NCBI GenBank assembly: GCA_902609535.1 | Contig: CACLSF010000002.1 | Location: forward strand, 54,943-118,942 | DNA length: 64,000 bases | Source of the DNA: an uncultured Pelagibacteraceae bacterium | GTDB taxonomy: Bacteria; Pseudomonadota; Alphaproteobacteria; Pelagibacterales; Pelagibacteraceae | Direction: 5' to 3' | Part shown: positions 43,992 through 56,372 of the stretch, one piece after another | Numbering within the stretch: position 1 is the stretch's first letter | Layout: each line of letters begins with the position of its first letter | Position numbers and translations under genes: made by a program | The notes under the pieces: generated by a model | What the model saw: the letters and a program-made list of their open reading frames with translations, nothing else | What the model was told of the DNA's origin: nothing | Databases searched by the model: none

Positions 43992-45166
43992 TGGCAAAAG
44001 AAAAAAAAACACTAAATTTAAATTTTGGACCACAACACCCTGCAGCACATGGTGTTTTAAGATTAATACTACAATTAGATGGAGAAGTTGTTGAAAAAGC
44101 TGATCCTCATATAGGGTTATTGCACAGAGGTACTGAGAAGTTAATAGAAAACAAAACTTATATCCAAGCAGTTCCTTATTTTGATCGTCTTGATTATGTA
44201 GCACCAATGAATCAGGAACATGCATTTGCTTTAGCAATAGAAAAAATTCTCAAAATCGAAGTTCCTTCTAGAGCGAAATATATAAGAGTAATTTTTTGTG
44301 AAATAGGTCGAATATTAAGTCACATATTAAATGTAACTACTCAAGCAATGGATGTCGGGGCGTTAACACCAACTTTGTGGGGATTTGAGGAACGAGAAAA
44401 ATTAATGGGATTTTATGAAAGGGTATCTGGATCAAGATTGCATGCTAATTATTTTAGAGCTGGTGGAGTGCACAAAGATCTTCCTACTGGACTTGATAGT
44501 GATATCGATGAATTTTGTGAGAAATTTCCAAAGATTATTGATGATTTAGAAACTTTACTTACCGATAACAGAATATTTAAACAGAGAAATGTAGATATAG
44601 GAATTGTATCAAAACAAGATGCACTAGATTATTCTTTTTCAGGAGTAATGTTAAGAGGTTCTGGTGTAGCTTGGGATTTAAGAAGAAGTCAACCTTATGA
44701 TTGTTATGATGATTTAGAATTTAAAATTCCTATTGGAAAAAATGGAGATTGTTATGATAGATATCTTTGTAGAATTGAAGAGATGAGAGAAAGCGTAAAA
44801 ATTATTAAGCAATGTTTACAAAATATTCCAAAAGGACCAATTAAAACAGAAGATGGAAAAATTTCCCCTCCACCTAAGAAAGAACTTAAACAATCTATGG
44901 AAGCTTTAATCCATCATTTTAAGTTATTTACAGAGGGATATAGGGTTGAAAAAGATGAAATATATACAGCAGTTGAGGCACCAAAAGGAGAATTTGGTGT
45001 CTATCTAATTTCAGATGGTTCGAGCAAACCTTATAAATGCAAGATCAGAGCTCCTGGATTTACCCACCTTCAGGCTATGGATTATTTAATTAAAGGACAT
45101 ATGCTTGCTGATGTGCCTGCAGTTTTAGGTTCAATGGATATTGTTTTTGGAGAGGTCGATAGATGA
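43991..45166 (+). CDS. nuoD: NADH-quinone oxidoreductase subunit D
   Basis: A 391-residue subunit related to hydrogenase large subunits that helps form the quinone site. [20 protein letters not shown] at the N-terminus holds the quinone-contact histidine, and [30 protein letters not shown] and the C-terminal DIVFGEVDR are typical. It overlaps nuoE by four bases. Confidence 0.97.
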   Translation: MAKEKKTLNLNFGPQHPAAHGVLRLILQLDGEVVEKADPHIGLLHRGTEKLIENKTYIQAVPYFDRLDYVAPMNQEHAFALAIEKILKIEVPSRAKYIRVIFCEIGRILSHILNVTTQAMDVGALTPTLWGFEEREKLMGFYERVSGSRLHANYFRAGGVHKDLPTGLDSDIDEFCEKFPKIIDDLETLLTDNRIFKQRNVDIGIVSKQDALDYSFSGVMLRGSGVAWDLRRSQPYDCYDDLEFKIPIGKNGDCYDRYLCRIEEMRESVKIIKQCLQNIPKGPIKTEDGKISPPPKKELKQSMEALIHHFKLFTEGYRVEKDEIYTAVEAPKGEFGVYLISDGSSKPYKCKIRAPGFTHLQAMDYLIKGHMLADVPAVLGSMDIVFGEVDR

Positions 45167-45771
45167 GCATAAAAAAAATTCACAAAGAACAGCCTGAAAC
45201 TTTTCAGTTTAGTGACAAAAGTATGGAGTCTGCAAATAAAATAGTTTCTAATTATCCAGATGGGAAACAACAGAGTGCAGTAATGGCTTTGTTATATATC
45301 GCGCAAAGGCAAAATGACAATTGGATACCATTACAAGCAATGAAATACATAGCTAAATTTTTAGACATGCCATATATAAAAGTTTATGAAGTAGCAACTT
45401 TTTATTCAATGTATAATTTATCTCCAGTTGGTAAATATTTCTTTCAAGTTTGCACTACTACACCTTGCATGCTTAGAGGAGCATATGATTTAGTTAAAGT
45501 TTGTAAAAATAAAATCTCTGAAAAAGAAAATGTATTATCTGAAGATGGAAAAATTTCTTGGATGGAAGTTGAATGTCTAGGTGCATGTGTTAACGCTCCA
45601 ATGATGCAAGTTAATGAAGATTATTACGAGGATTTGAATGATAAGAAACTTGAAGAAATAATTGAGACAATATACCAAAATAAAATTCCAAAACCAGGAT
45701 CTTATTCAGGAAGAATGAATGCGGAACCAGTTAATAATCGAAAAACTTTATTAGGAAACAAAAATGCTTAA
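45163..45771 (+). CDS. nuoE: NADH-quinone oxidoreductase subunit E
   Basis: A 202-residue thioredoxin-like [2Fe-2S] subunit of the NADH-oxidising module. Cluster cysteines are in CTTTPC and [21 protein letters not shown] (C, C in CLGAC). The protein ends with a 30-residue extension ([14 protein letters not shown]) as in other alphaproteobacteria. It overlaps nuoF by eight bases. Confidence 0.95.
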   Translation: MSIKKIHKEQPETFQFSDKSMESANKIVSNYPDGKQQSAVMALLYIAQRQNDNWIPLQAMKYIAKFLDMPYIKVYEVATFYSMYNLSPVGKYFFQVCTTTPCMLRGAYDLVKVCKNKISEKENVLSEDGKISWMEVECLGACVNAPMMQVNEDYYEDLNDKKLEEIIETIYQNKIPKPGSYSGRMNAEPVNNRKTLLGNKNA

Positions 45772-47095
45772 AGACGAAGATAGAATATTTCAAAATTTAT
45801 ACAATGACAGTGGTGTTGATATTGAATCTGCTAAATTAAGAAATGATTGGAGTGGAACAAAAGAAATTTTAGAAAGAGGAAGAGAATGGATAATCAACGA
45901 AGTTAAATCTTCTGAACTCAGAGGACGTGGTGGAGCTGGTTTTCCAACTGGTCTTAAATGGTCATTCGCACCTAAAGAAGTTGGATCTAGACCACATTAT
46001 TTAGTTATTAATGCCGATGAGTCAGAACCTGGAACATGTAAAGACAGAGATATATTAAGATTTGAGCCTCACAAATTAATAGAAGGATGTTTAATTGCTT
46101 CATACGCAGTTAACGCCCATAAATGCTATATATATATTAGAGGTGAATATTTTAATGAAGGACAAAAACTTCAAACTGCAATCGATGAGGCTTATAAAAA
46201 TAATCTAATTGGTAAAAATGCGTTAAATTCAGGATGGGATTTAGATATTTATATTCATTATGGTGCTGGTGCTTATATTTGCGGTGAAGAAACTGCACTA
46301 TTGGAGAGTTTGGAAGGAAAAAAAGGGCAACCAAGATTAAAGCCACCATTTCCTGCATTAATCGGTCTATATGGATGTCCTACTATAATTAATAATGTTG
46401 AAACTGTTGCAGCTGTTCCAACAATTCTAAGAAGAGGTGCAAAATGGTTTAGTTCACTTGGAAGACCTAAAAATACAGGAACAAAAATTTATTGTATTTC
46501 TGGAAATGTCAATAATCCATGTAATGTAGAAGAAGAAATGGGAGTTCCACTTAAAGAATTAATTGAAACTCATGCTGGTGGTGTAATTGGTGGATGGGAT
46601 AATCTCAAAGCAGTAATACCCGGTGGTTCTTCAATGCCAATGTTACCTAAAGAAGTTTGTGACAATATGAAAATGGATTTTGATGCATGTGTTGAAAATA
46701 AAACAGGACTAGGAACAGCTGGTATAGTTGTAATCAATAATGACCAAGACATTATTAAATGTATGGCAAGAATAGCTAGATTTTATAAACATGAAAGTTG
46801 TGGTCAGTGTACACCTTGTAGGGAAGGATCTGGATGGATGTGGAGAATGTTGGAAAGAATGGCAGCAGGTGAGGCAACTCCAGATGAAGTAGATATGCTT
46901 TTTGACGTAACAAAACAAATAGAGGGACATACAATTTGTGCTTTTGGTGAAGGCTCATCCTGGCCAGTTCAAGGATTAATCAGACATTTTAAAGATGAAA
47001 TACTTGAAAGAAATAAATTTGACCCTTTAGTGAAAAAACAAAAAAATATTCCTTACTTAGTAGATCAACATTTATTAGAAAAAGAAAATGCCTAA
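45764..47095 (+). CDS. nuoF: NADH-quinone oxidoreductase subunit F
   Basis: A 443-residue subunit that binds NADH, FMN and cluster N3. The NADH-binding segment is [16 protein letters not shown], the FMN region includes [14 protein letters not shown] and [19 protein letters not shown], and the cluster ligands are in [11 protein letters not shown] with a fourth cysteine in HTICAFG. It overlaps nuoG by eight bases. Confidence 0.97.
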   Translation: MLKDEDRIFQNLYNDSGVDIESAKLRNDWSGTKEILERGREWIINEVKSSELRGRGGAGFPTGLKWSFAPKEVGSRPHYLVINADESEPGTCKDRDILRFEPHKLIEGCLIASYAVNAHKCYIYIRGEYFNEGQKLQTAIDEAYKNNLIGKNALNSGWDLDIYIHYGAGAYICGEETALLESLEGKKGQPRLKPPFPALIGLYGCPTIINNVETVAAVPTILRRGAKWFSSLGRPKNTGTKIYCISGNVNNPCNVEEEMGVPLKELIETHAGGVIGGWDNLKAVIPGGSSMPMLPKEVCDNMKMDFDACVENKTGLGTAGIVVINNDQDIIKCMARIARFYKHESCGQCTPCREGSGWMWRMLERMAAGEATPDEVDMLFDVTKQIEGHTICAFGEGSSWPVQGLIRHFKDEILERNKFDPLVKKQKNIPYLVDQHLLEKENA

Positions 47096-49115
47096 ATTAA
47101 AAGTAAACGATATTGATATTGAAGTTGAAGATGGTCTAACAGTACTTCAAGCTTGTGAACAAGCTGGAGCTGAAATACCAAGATTTTGTTATCATGAAAA
47201 ACTATCCATAGCTGGGAATTGTCGTATGTGTTTAGTTGAAATGGAAAAGTCACCAAAACCAATAGCTTCATGTGCAATGCCTGCAGCTGAGGGTATGATA
47301 ATTAAAACAAATACAGAAAAAGTTGAAAAAGCAAGAAAAGGTGTGATGGAATTTTTGTTAGCGAACCATCCTTTAGATTGTCCAGTTTGTGATCAAGGCG
47401 GTGAATGTGATTTACAGGATCAATCTATGTTTTATGGGATTGATAAATCAAGATTTAAAGAAAATAAAAGATTTGTTCCTGAAAAATACATGGGTCCATT
47501 AATAAAAACCCAAATGACTAGATGTATTCATTGTACTAGATGTATAAGATTTGCCACTGAAGTAGCGGGAGTACCAGAATTAGGTGCGATTGGACGTGGA
47601 GAAAATATGGAAATTACTACATATTTAGAGAAGTCAATGGAATCTGAAATGTCAGCAAATGTAATAGATTTATGTCCAGTTGGTGCATTAACTTCTAAAC
47701 CTTATGTGTTCGAAGCAAGACCTTGGGAATTAAAAAAAACTGAAACAATAGATGTTATGGACGCAGTTGGGTCAAACATAAGAGTAGATACTTATGATTG
47801 GGAAGTAAAAAGGGTTTTACCAAGAATTAATGAGGAAATTAATGAGGAGTGGATTTCTGATAAAACAAGATATGCATGTGATGGATTAAAAAATCAAAGA
47901 TTAGACACTCCATTTATTAAAAATAATGGAGATTTTGAAGAAATAAGTTGGCAAGATGCGTACAAAAAAATTAAAGAAAAAATTTCAAAAACATCACCAG
48001 ACAAAATAGTTGGTTTAACTGGTGACATGACAAACATGGAAACCATGTTTGCTGTTAAAAACTTATTTCAAAAAACTTTAAATTCTAGTTTTTTAGACTC
48101 TAGAGCTAACCACACTTACATAAATTTTGAAAACAGAAATAATTATTTGTTTAATTCTACCATTGAAGGAATTGAAGAAAGTGATCTTATATTATTAATA
48201 GGCACAAACCCAAGATTTGAGGCAACTATATTAAACTCAAGAATAAGAAAAACTTTTTTAAAAAATAAAACCGAAATATTTTCTTTAGAGGATGTAGGTG
48301 ATTTAACCTATTCTTACAAAGTTTTAGAAAATGATCCAAAAGTAATTAATAAAATAATTAAAAATGAACACGATCTCTCAAATAAAATTGCCAGTGCAGA
48401 AAAACCTATAATTATCGTAGGTCAATCAATATTAAATAGCAAAAATGGTGCATATATATTTGAGGAGTTAAAAAAATATTTAACTAGCATTAACAAAATC
48501 AATGATAACTGGAATTCATTAAATATTTTATCAACTGATGCATCAGCTGTTGGTTCTTATGATTTAGGTATTTTTTCCTCAAATGATGGTAGTAATAAAA
48601 CTCTTAAAAAAATTGAGAATGGTGATGTAGAAGTTATTTTTTTATTAGGTCAAGATAATCTCAAAATTAAAAAAAGTAATGAATTTATAATTTATATTGG
48701 AAGCCATGGTGATAAAGGTGCAGGTATGGCAGATCTTATATTACCTGGTGCTGCATATACTGAGCAAGACGGTTATTTCACTAATTTAGAAGGAAAGTTC
48801 CAAAAAGCATATAAAGCGTCATATCCACCAGGAGAAGCCAAAGAAGATTGGCAAATAATTAATGAATTATCTTCTGCTATACATGGAAATTCTTTATTTA
48901 ATAACAAAGATGAACTGCTAGAATCTATGCAAAAACATTTAAATAATAAAAATATTAAAAATTTTGAATTGCCTTCATATAGTTTAAATGATGAAAAGAT
49001 AATAGTTGAAGATATTGATTATTATTATTCTAATGCGATTGCCCGTGCATCCAAAACAATGTCAGAATGTAGATACGCGAGAGCTAATTTGAAAAAAACT
49101 GGAACAGAGGGTTAA
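47088..49115 (+). CDS. nuoG: NADH-quinone oxidoreductase subunit G
   Basis: A 675-residue iron-sulfur subunit. The N-terminal [2Fe-2S] domain has cysteines in [16 protein letters not shown], the His-Cys cluster motif is [18 protein letters not shown], and a four-cysteine motif lies in [13 protein letters not shown] molybdopterin-oxidoreductase-like domain without active-site function fills the C-terminal half. The extra N7 cluster motif of some NuoG proteins is not apparent. It overlaps nuoH by one base. Confidence 0.95.
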   Translation: MPKLKVNDIDIEVEDGLTVLQACEQAGAEIPRFCYHEKLSIAGNCRMCLVEMEKSPKPIASCAMPAAEGMIIKTNTEKVEKARKGVMEFLLANHPLDCPVCDQGGECDLQDQSMFYGIDKSRFKENKRFVPEKYMGPLIKTQMTRCIHCTRCIRFATEVAGVPELGAIGRGENMEITTYLEKSMESEMSANVIDLCPVGALTSKPYVFEARPWELKKTETIDVMDAVGSNIRVDTYDWEVKRVLPRINEEINEEWISDKTRYACDGLKNQRLDTPFIKNNGDFEEISWQDAYKKIKEKISKTSPDKIVGLTGDMTNMETMFAVKNLFQKTLNSSFLDSRANHTYINFENRNNYLFNSTIEGIEESDLILLIGTNPRFEATILNSRIRKTFLKNKTEIFSLEDVGDLTYSYKVLENDPKVINKIIKNEHDLSNKIASAEKPIIIVGQSILNSKNGAYIFEELKKYLTSINKINDNWNSLNILSTDASAVGSYDLGIFSSNDGSNKTLKKIENGDVEVIFLLGQDNLKIKKSNEFIIYIGSHGDKGAGMADLILPGAAYTEQDGYFTNLEGKFQKAYKASYPPGEAKEDWQIINELSSAIHGNSLFNNKDELLESMQKHLNNKNIKNFELPSYSLNDEKIIVEDIDYYYSNAIARASKTMSECRYARANLKKTGTEG

Positions 49116-50116
49116 TGGACTCTTATTTTTCAATATTATTTACTGAAGTTTACAAAATATTATTTCTCTTAGTGCCTGTTTTAGTCTCTGTAGCAATGAT
49201 AGTTTGGCTTGACAGAAGAGTTTGGGCTTTTGTTCAAAAAAGGAGGGGACCTAATGTTGTCGGTCCCTTCGGTTTATTTCAATCATTAGCAGATGCTTTA
49301 AAATATATGTTTAAAGAAATAATAATACCTGCAAGTTCAAATAAACTTGTTTTTGTATTAGCTCCGGTTGTCACAATGACATTAGCATTAATTTCATGGG
49401 CTGTAATTCCATTTGGGGAAGATTTTGTTTTAGCAAATATCAATGTAGGTATTCTATATCTTTTTGCAGTTTCATCATTAGGTGTTTATGGAATAATTAT
49501 GGGTGGATGGGCTTCCAACTCTAAATATCCTTTTTTAGGTGCAATCAGATCTGCTGCACAAATGGTTTCATATGAGGTTTCAATAGGGGTGATAATAATT
49601 AATGTCTTATTATGTGTTGGATCTTTAAACTTAAGCGACATTGTTATGGCACAACAAGATTTATGGTTTGTAATTCCTCTTTTTCCTATGTTTGTAATTT
49701 TTTTTATTTCTGCACTAGCAGAAACAAATCGTCCTCCTTTTGATTTACCTGAAGCAGAAGCAGAATTAGTGGCCGGATATCAAACTGAATATTCAGGAAT
49801 GATGTACGCTATGTTTTGGTTAGGAGAGTACGCAAACATACTATTAATGTGTGCAATGGGGTCAGTTTTATTTTTGGGTGGTTGGTTGTCTCCAATAGAT
49901 ATATTCCCATTAAATATTATCCCAAGTCCATTTTGGTTAATCTTTAAAATATTATTTTTATTTATTTTATTTGCATTAGTTAAAGCAACTGTTCCAAGAT
50001 ATAGATATGACCAATTAATGAAGCTTGGTTGGAAGATATTCCTCCCATTTTCACTGTTTTATGTTGTTTTAACTTCAAGTTTTTTACTATATTTTGATTT
50101 ACTACCAGGAAAATAA
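49115..50116 (+). CDS. nuoH: NADH-quinone oxidoreductase subunit H
   Basis: A 333-residue membrane subunit with about eight helices at the junction between quinone site and proton channels. Conserved parts are ERR-type [23 protein letters not shown] (core RRGPN), [26 protein letters not shown] and the C-terminal [14 protein letters not shown]. It directly abuts nuoI. Confidence 0.96.
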   Translation: MDSYFSILFTEVYKILFLLVPVLVSVAMIVWLDRRVWAFVQKRRGPNVVGPFGLFQSLADALKYMFKEIIIPASSNKLVFVLAPVVTMTLALISWAVIPFGEDFVLANINVGILYLFAVSSLGVYGIIMGGWASNSKYPFLGAIRSAAQMVSYEVSIGVIIINVLLCVGSLNLSDIVMAQQDLWFVIPLFPMFVIFFISALAETNRPPFDLPEAEAELVAGYQTEYSGMMYAMFWLGEYANILLMCAMGSVLFLGGWLSPIDIFPLNIIPSPFWLIFKILFLFILFALVKATVPRYRYDQLMKLGWKIFLPFSLFYVVLTSSFLLYFDLLPGK

Positions 50117-50602
50117 ATGAAAATTTCAAGATTATTAAAAACTATATTCATGATTGATTTTGTGACTGGTTTATTTATTGCAATAAAAGAGACTTTTAAA
50201 GCAAAAAAGACAATTAACTATCCATTTGAAAAGGGATCTCTAGGGACAAGATCTAGAGGTGAACACGCTCTTAGAAGATATCCTAATGGTGAAGAAAGAT
50301 GCATAGCATGTAAGCTTTGTGAAGCCGTATGTCCTGCTCAAGCAATTACAATAGAATCTAAAGAAAGAGATGATGGAAGTAGAAAAACTGTAAGGTACGA
50401 TATTGATATGCTTAAATGTATATACTGTGGTCTTTGTGAAGAGTCTTGCCCCGTAGATGCGATTGTCCAAGGTCCTAATTTTGAATTTGCAACAGAGTCT
50501 AGAGAAGAGCTTTATTACACAAAAGAAAAACTTTTGGAAAATGGTGATAGGTGGGAAAATGTTTTAGCTGCCAATATAAAGGCTGATAGTTCTCATAGAT
50601 AA
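50117..50602 (+). CDS. nuoI: NADH-quinone oxidoreductase subunit I
   Basis: A 161-residue ferredoxin-like subunit with two [4Fe-4S] motifs, [16 protein letters not shown] and [16 protein letters not shown], which carry clusters N6a and N6b. It is followed four bases later by nuoJ. Confidence 0.97.
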   Translation: MKISRLLKTIFMIDFVTGLFIAIKETFKAKKTINYPFEKGSLGTRSRGEHALRRYPNGEERCIACKLCEAVCPAQAITIESKERDDGSRKTVRYDIDMLKCIYCGLCEESCPVDAIVQGPNFEFATESREELYYTKEKLLENGDRWENVLAANIKADSSHR

Positions 50603-50606
50603 TCTT

Positions 50607-51242
50607 ATGATTGCACATTCAGTTTTTTTTTATATTTTCTCTTTAATAGCTATAATTTCTGCAGTCATGGTGACTGTTTCAAAAAATACAGTTCACTCAG
50701 TATTTTTTTTAATCCTAGATTTCATTAGTATATCTTGTTTGTTCATCATGATAGGTGCAGAATTTTTAGGTATGATTATGCTTATAGTTTATGTTGGAGC
50801 TGTTGCGGTTTTGTTTTTATTTGTTGTGATGATGTTAAATGTAGCCGAACAAAAAGGTCAATGGTTTAGTTCAAGATGGGATGGTGGAACCCATATCCCA
50901 ATTGGTTTATTAGTTAGTTTAATTATTTTTTTTGAACTTATAATTGTAATTGGAGGATGGAAATATAAACCTGATTTGTTAAATAGTATTTCAGTAAATA
51001 TATCTTCTGATGTCACAAACACTAGATCTATTGGAAATGTTTTATACACAGACTACATACTTTTATTTCAAATTTCGGGGATGATATTGCTGGTTGCTAT
51101 GATAGGAGCAATTGTTTTAACATACAGGGAAAGAGCTGGAGTTAAAAGACAAAGTTATGTTAAGCAAATTTCTAGAGAAAGAGATGAGGGTGTTGATTTA
51201 GTTGACGTCGAGAAAAATAAAGGAGTTAAAATAGATGCTTAG
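50607..51242 (+). CDS. nuoJ: NADH-quinone oxidoreductase subunit J
   Basis: A 211-residue membrane subunit with five helices. The conserved third helix has [23 protein letters not shown], core [12 protein letters not shown]. The C-terminal tail ([20 protein letters not shown]) is charged. It overlaps nuoK by eight bases. Confidence 0.94.
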   Translation: MIAHSVFFYIFSLIAIISAVMVTVSKNTVHSVFFLILDFISISCLFIMIGAEFLGMIMLIVYVGAVAVLFLFVVMMLNVAEQKGQWFSSRWDGGTHIPIGLLVSLIIFFELIIVIGGWKYKPDLLNSISVNISSDVTNTRSIGNVLYTDYILLFQISGMILLVAMIGAIVLTYRERAGVKRQSYVKQISRERDEGVDLVDVEKNKGVKIDA

Positions 51243-51546
51243 CATAGGCTTAGGACATTATTTAACATTAGCTGCTATAATATTTACAATTGGTATTGTT
51301 GGTATTTTTTTAAATAGAAAAAATGTAATAGTAATTTTAATGAGTATTGAGTTAATTTTGCTTGCAGTAAACATAAATCTAGTCGCTTTTTCTATATTTA
51401 TTAATGATTTAAGTGGACAAATATTTACTCTATTTATTTTAACAGTTGCCGCTGCTGAGGCAGCTATCGGATTAGCCATAATTGTGGTTTATTTTAGAAA
51501 TTCAGACACAATAAGAGTTGAAGAGATTAAAAATTTAAAAGGATAA
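51235..51546 (+). CDS. nuoK: NADH-quinone oxidoreductase subunit K
   Basis: A 103-residue, three-helix MrpC-like subunit. The membrane glutamates are present in [17 protein letters not shown] and [11 protein letters not shown], which take part in proton transfer. Normal length. One base separates it from nuoL. Confidence 0.95.
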   Translation: MLSIGLGHYLTLAAIIFTIGIVGIFLNRKNVIVILMSIELILLAVNINLVAFSIFINDLSGQIFTLFILTVAAAEAAIGLAIIVVYFRNSDTIRVEEIKNLKG

Positions 51547-51547
51547 A

Positions 51548-53461
51548 ATGGAATACCTAATTTTATTTCTACCTCTAATAGGAGCTGTAATTAGTGGTTT
51601 TTTTGGAAAGAAAATAGGAGACAGAAATTCTCAAATTTTGACAAGTTCGTTTGTAAGTATTTCAGCAATACTCTCTTTATTTGTTTTATATAAAGTTATT
51701 AGTTCAGATTATTCAAACAATCTTGTTATAGCTACTTGGATCAATTCTGGAACATTAAATGTTAACTGGTCAATAAAAATTGATGCCTTATCAGCAGTTA
51801 TGTTTGTTGTGGTAAATTTTGTTTCAGCTTTGGTTCATATTTACTCAATTGGTTATATGTCACACGATCCTCATAAAACAAGATTCATGGCATATTTATC
51901 ATTATTTACTTTTGCAATGTTAACTTTAGTAAGTTCAGACAACTTTATTCAACTATTTTTTGGATGGGAAGGTGTAGGCTTATGCTCATATTTTTTAATT
52001 GGATTTTGGTTTAAAAAAGAGAGCGCAAACAAGGCTGCAATAAAAGCTTTTGTTGTTAATAGAGTTGGTGACTTTGGACTAGCTCTTGGAATTTTTCTGA
52101 TTTTTTATATTTTTGGTACAGTCGATTATAATGAGGTTTTTGAACAAATACCAAATGTTTTAGATAAAAAAATTAATTTTATTGGTATTAATATAGAAAT
52201 TATTAATTTGATTTGTTTGCTTTTATTAATTGGAGCAATGGGTAAATCAGCTCAATTTTTATTACATACATGGTTGCCTGATGCTATGGAAGGCCCAACG
52301 CCAGTATCTGCATTAATTCATGCCGCAACAATGGTAACTGCTGGAGTGTTTCTCATTGTTAGATGCTCACCTATATATGAATATTCTCCATTAGCTCTCA
52401 CAGTTATAACCATAATTGGAATGACTACTGCTTTCTTTGCAGCAACAGTTGCACTTGTTCAAAATGATATAAAAAAAATTATTGCTTATTCTACTTGTAG
52501 TCAATTGGGCTATATGTTTTTTGCTGCTGGAGTAGGTGCTTACAATGTTGCGATGTTTCATTTATTTACACATGCCTTTTTTAAAGCTTTGCTATTTTTA
52601 GGAGCTGGTGCTGTAATTCATTCATTTCATGAGGAACAAGATATAAATAAAATGGGTGGAGTTATAAAGAAACTTCCATACACATATGCACTAATGCTTA
52701 TTGGAACTCTTGCTTTAACAGGTTTCCCTTTTTTATCTGGTTTTTATTCTAAAGATGCAATAATAGAATTTGCGTACTTAAGAGGAAATGCAGTTGGAAT
52801 ATTTGCAGCTTTTGTGGGTATTGTTACAGCTTTATTAACATCAATTTACTCTTGGAGACTTATTTTTAAAACATTCCATGGTAATTTTAATAATAAAGAA
52901 CTTAGTATTGATAAAGTGCACGAGTCTCCTTTTATTATGATTGCCCCGCTAGTAATCTTGGCAATAGGAGCTATTTTTGCAGGTATGTCGTTTAAAGGTT
53001 TATTTATAGGGCATGAAATAGCATATGAATTTTGGGGTAAATCTATAAAATTTTTAGAGCCACTCAGCACAGATCATCCACCAACATGGTTTTTGTTTTT
53101 AACACCTATACTTGTTACAGCTGCAATTCCATTTTCTTATTATTTATATCTAAAAAATAAAAACATAGTTATAGGATTGAAAGAAATGAATGAACCAATT
53201 TATCAATTTTTAGTTAAGAAATGGTACTTTGATGAAATATATGATTACTTATTTGTTAATCCTTCAAAAAGAATTGGAAAGTTTTTATGGAAAAAAGTTG
53301 ATGGATCCATAATAGATAAATTTGGTCCTGATGGAATTTCAAGTGTAATTAAGAATTTATCAATCAAAGCAGTAAAATTTCAATCTGGATTTATTTATCA
53401 ATATGCATTTGTTATGTTGATTGGATTTTCAGTTTTATTAACAATACTGATATTAAAATAA
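51548..53461 (+). CDS. nuoL: NADH-quinone oxidoreductase subunit L
   Basis: A 637-residue antiporter-like subunit, the distal proton pump, with about 16 helices and a long lateral helix at the C-terminus. Landmarks are FFGWEGVGLCSYFLIGFW, LLHTWLPDAMEGPTPVSALIHAATMV (core LPDAMEGPTPVSALIHA) and IIAYSTCSQLGYM. It shares one base with nuoM. Confidence 0.96.
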   Translation: MEYLILFLPLIGAVISGFFGKKIGDRNSQILTSSFVSISAILSLFVLYKVISSDYSNNLVIATWINSGTLNVNWSIKIDALSAVMFVVVNFVSALVHIYSIGYMSHDPHKTRFMAYLSLFTFAMLTLVSSDNFIQLFFGWEGVGLCSYFLIGFWFKKESANKAAIKAFVVNRVGDFGLALGIFLIFYIFGTVDYNEVFEQIPNVLDKKINFIGINIEIINLICLLLLIGAMGKSAQFLLHTWLPDAMEGPTPVSALIHAATMVTAGVFLIVRCSPIYEYSPLALTVITIIGMTTAFFAATVALVQNDIKKIIAYSTCSQLGYMFFAAGVGAYNVAMFHLFTHAFFKALLFLGAGAVIHSFHEEQDINKMGGVIKKLPYTYALMLIGTLALTGFPFLSGFYSKDAIIEFAYLRGNAVGIFAAFVGIVTALLTSIYSWRLIFKTFHGNFNNKELSIDKVHESPFIMIAPLVILAIGAIFAGMSFKGLFIGHEIAYEFWGKSIKFLEPLSTDHPPTWFLFLTPILVTAAIPFSYYLYLKNKNIVIGLKEMNEPIYQFLVKKWYFDEIYDYLFVNPSKRIGKFLWKKVDGSIIDKFGPDGISSVIKNLSIKAVKFQSGFIYQYAFVMLIGFSVLLTILILK

Positions 53462-54957
53462 TGAACTTTCCAATTTTATCTTCCTTGATTTTGCTACCTA
53501 CAATAGGTGCTTTATTTATATTATTCACAAAATCATCAAGTAGAAAATATCAAAGTTCTAAATATGTAGCTTTATTTATTTCTTTAGCGAATTTTTTATT
53601 ATCTTTATATCTTTGGTATGTTTTTGATAAAAATTCAGTAGACTTTCAGTTTGTAGAAAATAGAGAATGGTTATCAGGATTTATAAATTATAAAGTTGGC
53701 ATAGATGGTATTTCAATTTTATTTGTAATATTAACAACTTTCATAACTCCAATTTGCATTATTTCAGTTAATGCTACAATTACAAATAGACTTAAGGATT
53801 TTTTAATTGCCATATTAATAATGGAAACTTTTATGATAGGTGTTTTCTGCTCTCTTGATTTAGTAGTCTTTTATTTATTTTTTGAGGCAGGTCTTATTCC
53901 AATGTTTTTAATAATTGGTATTTGGGGTGGAGAAAGAAGAGTATATTCTGCTTTTAAATTTTTTCTATACACTTTATTAGGATCAGTTCTTATGTTGGTT
54001 GCTATTATTTCAATTTATTGGATAACAGGAACCACTGATGTTGAAAAACTTTATGAACTTGGCATAAATGCTGAATATCAAAATTTATTATGGTTAGCAT
54101 TTTTCAGTTCTTTTGCAGTTAAAACTCCGATGTGGCCAGTACATACGTGGCTGCCAGATGCTCATGTAGAAGCTCCAACTGTTGGATCTGTATTACTAGC
54201 AGCAATATTGCTTAAAATGGCTGGATATGGATTTATTAGATTTTCGCTAGGATTATTTCCTATAGCTTCTGAAAATTTCACAATGTTAGTTTATATCTTA
54301 AGTTTAATTGCAATTATTTACACATCTCTGGTTGCTTTGATGCAGGAAGATATGAAAAAACTTATAGCATACTCCTCAGTTGCACATATGGGATTTGTAA
54401 CACTAGGTATCTTCACAATGACCCAACAAGGTATTGAGGGAAGTATTTTCCAAATGATTAGTCATGGACTTGTATCTGCTGCGCTTTTCTTGAGTGTTGG
54501 AGTTGTATATGAAAGGCATCATACAAGACTAATAAATAAATATGGCGGTTTAGTCTCCATAATGCCAAGATATGCAATTGTTTTTATGGTATTCACACTA
54601 GGAGCTCTAGGACTACCTGGAACAACAGGTTTTATTGGAGAATTTTTAATTTTAATGGGTGCATTTGAGAAAAACATCCTAGTAGCGATGATTGCAAGTT
54701 TGGGAGTAATCTTAGGAGCAGCATATATGCTGTGGCTATTTAAAAGGGTTGTTTTCGGTGAAATTAATAATCAAGAGCTTAAAAGTATGAAAGATTTAAA
54801 AACTTTTGAAATTATCACTCTATCAGCTTTAGTAATACCAATTTTATTTTTTGGTTTTTATCCAGAGCCTTTAATGAATTCAATTGAAGCATCAGTCGAG
54901 AATACTTTAAACATGTACAACTTTGACTTAATTAACAACCTTGCATCAAAAGACTAA
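53461..54957 (+). CDS. nuoM: NADH-quinone oxidoreductase subunit M
   Basis: A 498-residue antiporter-like proton-pumping subunit with about 14 helices. Landmarks are VFYLFFEAGLIPMFLIIGIWGG, KTPMWPVHTWLPDAHVEAPTVGSVLLA (core WLPDAHVEAPT) and KKLIAYSSVAHMGFV, with the pump glutamate in FFEAGL. It overlaps nuoN by one base. Confidence 0.96.
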   Translation: MNFPILSSLILLPTIGALFILFTKSSSRKYQSSKYVALFISLANFLLSLYLWYVFDKNSVDFQFVENREWLSGFINYKVGIDGISILFVILTTFITPICIISVNATITNRLKDFLIAILIMETFMIGVFCSLDLVVFYLFFEAGLIPMFLIIGIWGGERRVYSAFKFFLYTLLGSVLMLVAIISIYWITGTTDVEKLYELGINAEYQNLLWLAFFSSFAVKTPMWPVHTWLPDAHVEAPTVGSVLLAAILLKMAGYGFIRFSLGLFPIASENFTMLVYILSLIAIIYTSLVALMQEDMKKLIAYSSVAHMGFVTLGIFTMTQQGIEGSIFQMISHGLVSAALFLSVGVVYERHHTRLINKYGGLVSIMPRYAIVFMVFTLGALGLPGTTGFIGEFLILMGAFEKNILVAMIASLGVILGAAYMLWLFKRVVFGEINNQELKSMKDLKTFEIITLSALVIPILFFGFYPEPLMNSIEASVENTLNMYNFDLINNLASKD

Positions 54958-56372
54958 TGGAAAATTTTCAATATATATTACCTGAAATCTTCATATCGGT
55001 ATCTATAATGCTATTTTTACTAGTTGGAGTTTTCAAAAAAAATAGTGCAAATTTAATTTATAATTTATCTAATATATCGTTAGTTATTTTATTGGCACTA
55101 ATAATAAATCTCAGCTCATTAGATACAATTTACTTATTCAATGAATCATATTTAATAGACAATTTATCTAATTATATGAAGATTATACTTGTTGGATCTG
55201 GAATTTTTGTAATGTTAACTGGATCCAAATATATCCAAGTTATCAATTTAAATAAAATTGAATACCCGATCCTCATTTTAAGCAGCATTTTAGGGATGAT
55301 GATAATGATAAGTTCAAATGATTTAATTGTTTTTTACATGGGCCTTGAACTACAATCACTAGCTTTGTATGTTCTTGCATCTTTTAATAGAGACAATTTA
55401 CTTTCTACAGAATCTGGACTAAAATATTTTGTTCTTAGTGCATTATCATCTGGTTTGCTGTTATATGGGTGTTCATTAACTTATGGATTTTCCGAAAGTA
55501 CAAATTTTGATCAAATACTTATAAACTCTACTGAATTTAATTATGGTACCACGTTTGGGATAGTCTTTATTTTAGTTGGTCTTGCATTTAAAATATCAGC
55601 AGTTCCTTTTCATATGTGGGCTCCAGATGTTTATCAAGGCTCCCCAACATCTGTAACATTATTCTTTGCTATACTTCCAAAAATAGCTGCGCTCTCTGTA
55701 TTCATTAAGTTTTTGTATACACCTTTTGCTAATATGAATGATCAGTGGCAAACTATTATTGTATTTATTTCAATAGCTTCAATGATATTTGGTGCTGTGG
55801 CAGCCATAGGTCAAAAAAACTTAAAAAGATTAATTGCTTATAGTTCAATCAGTCATATGGGCTATGCTTTGGCTGGATTAGCAACAGTTAGCAACCAAGG
55901 AATACAAAGTTCTATTACTTATATATCTATTTATTTGGTAATGAATTTAGCCTTTTTTAGCTGTTTATTTATGCTTAAGAGAAATGATAAATATTATGAG
56001 AATATAGAGGATTTATCTGGTCTTTCTAAAAAACATCCAATTTTATCCTTCTCATTATTAATAGTTTTATTTTCTTTAGCTGGAATACCCCCACTTGCAG
56101 GCTTCTTTGCAAAATTTTATGTATTCTTGGCTGTTATAGAACAATCAATGTATTTTTTAGCAATTGTTGGATTATTAGCAACTGTAGTTGCAGCTTTTTA
56201 TTATCTAAGAATTATAAAAATTATATATTTTGATCCAGAAAAAGAAGAATACGAAACATCTCATAATCTAGGATTAAAAATTACTTTAGCTATTTCAACA
56301 ATATTTATTTTAGCATACTTTATATATCCTAGCGGCATAACAGAAATAGTATCTAAAATTACCATGATCTAA
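54957..56372 (+). CDS. nuoN: NADH-quinone oxidoreductase subunit N
   Basis: A 471-residue antiporter-like subunit that closes the complex I gene set. Landmarks are FYMGLELQSLALYVLASF, FHMWAPDVYQGSPTSVTLFFA and KRLIAYSSISHMGYAL. It overlaps birA by one base, so biotin ligase is translated from the same message. Confidence 0.96.
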   Translation: MENFQYILPEIFISVSIMLFLLVGVFKKNSANLIYNLSNISLVILLALIINLSSLDTIYLFNESYLIDNLSNYMKIILVGSGIFVMLTGSKYIQVINLNKIEYPILILSSILGMMIMISSNDLIVFYMGLELQSLALYVLASFNRDNLLSTESGLKYFVLSALSSGLLLYGCSLTYGFSESTNFDQILINSTEFNYGTTFGIVFILVGLAFKISAVPFHMWAPDVYQGSPTSVTLFFAILPKIAALSVFIKFLYTPFANMNDQWQTIIVFISIASMIFGAVAAIGQKNLKRLIAYSSISHMGYALAGLATVSNQGIQSSITYISIYLVMNLAFFSCLFMLKRNDKYYENIEDLSGLSKKHPILSFSLLIVLFSLAGIPPLAGFFAKFYVFLAVIEQSMYFLAIVGLLATVVAAFYYLRIIKIIYFDPEKEEYETSHNLGLKITLAISTIFILAYFIYPSGITEIVSKITMI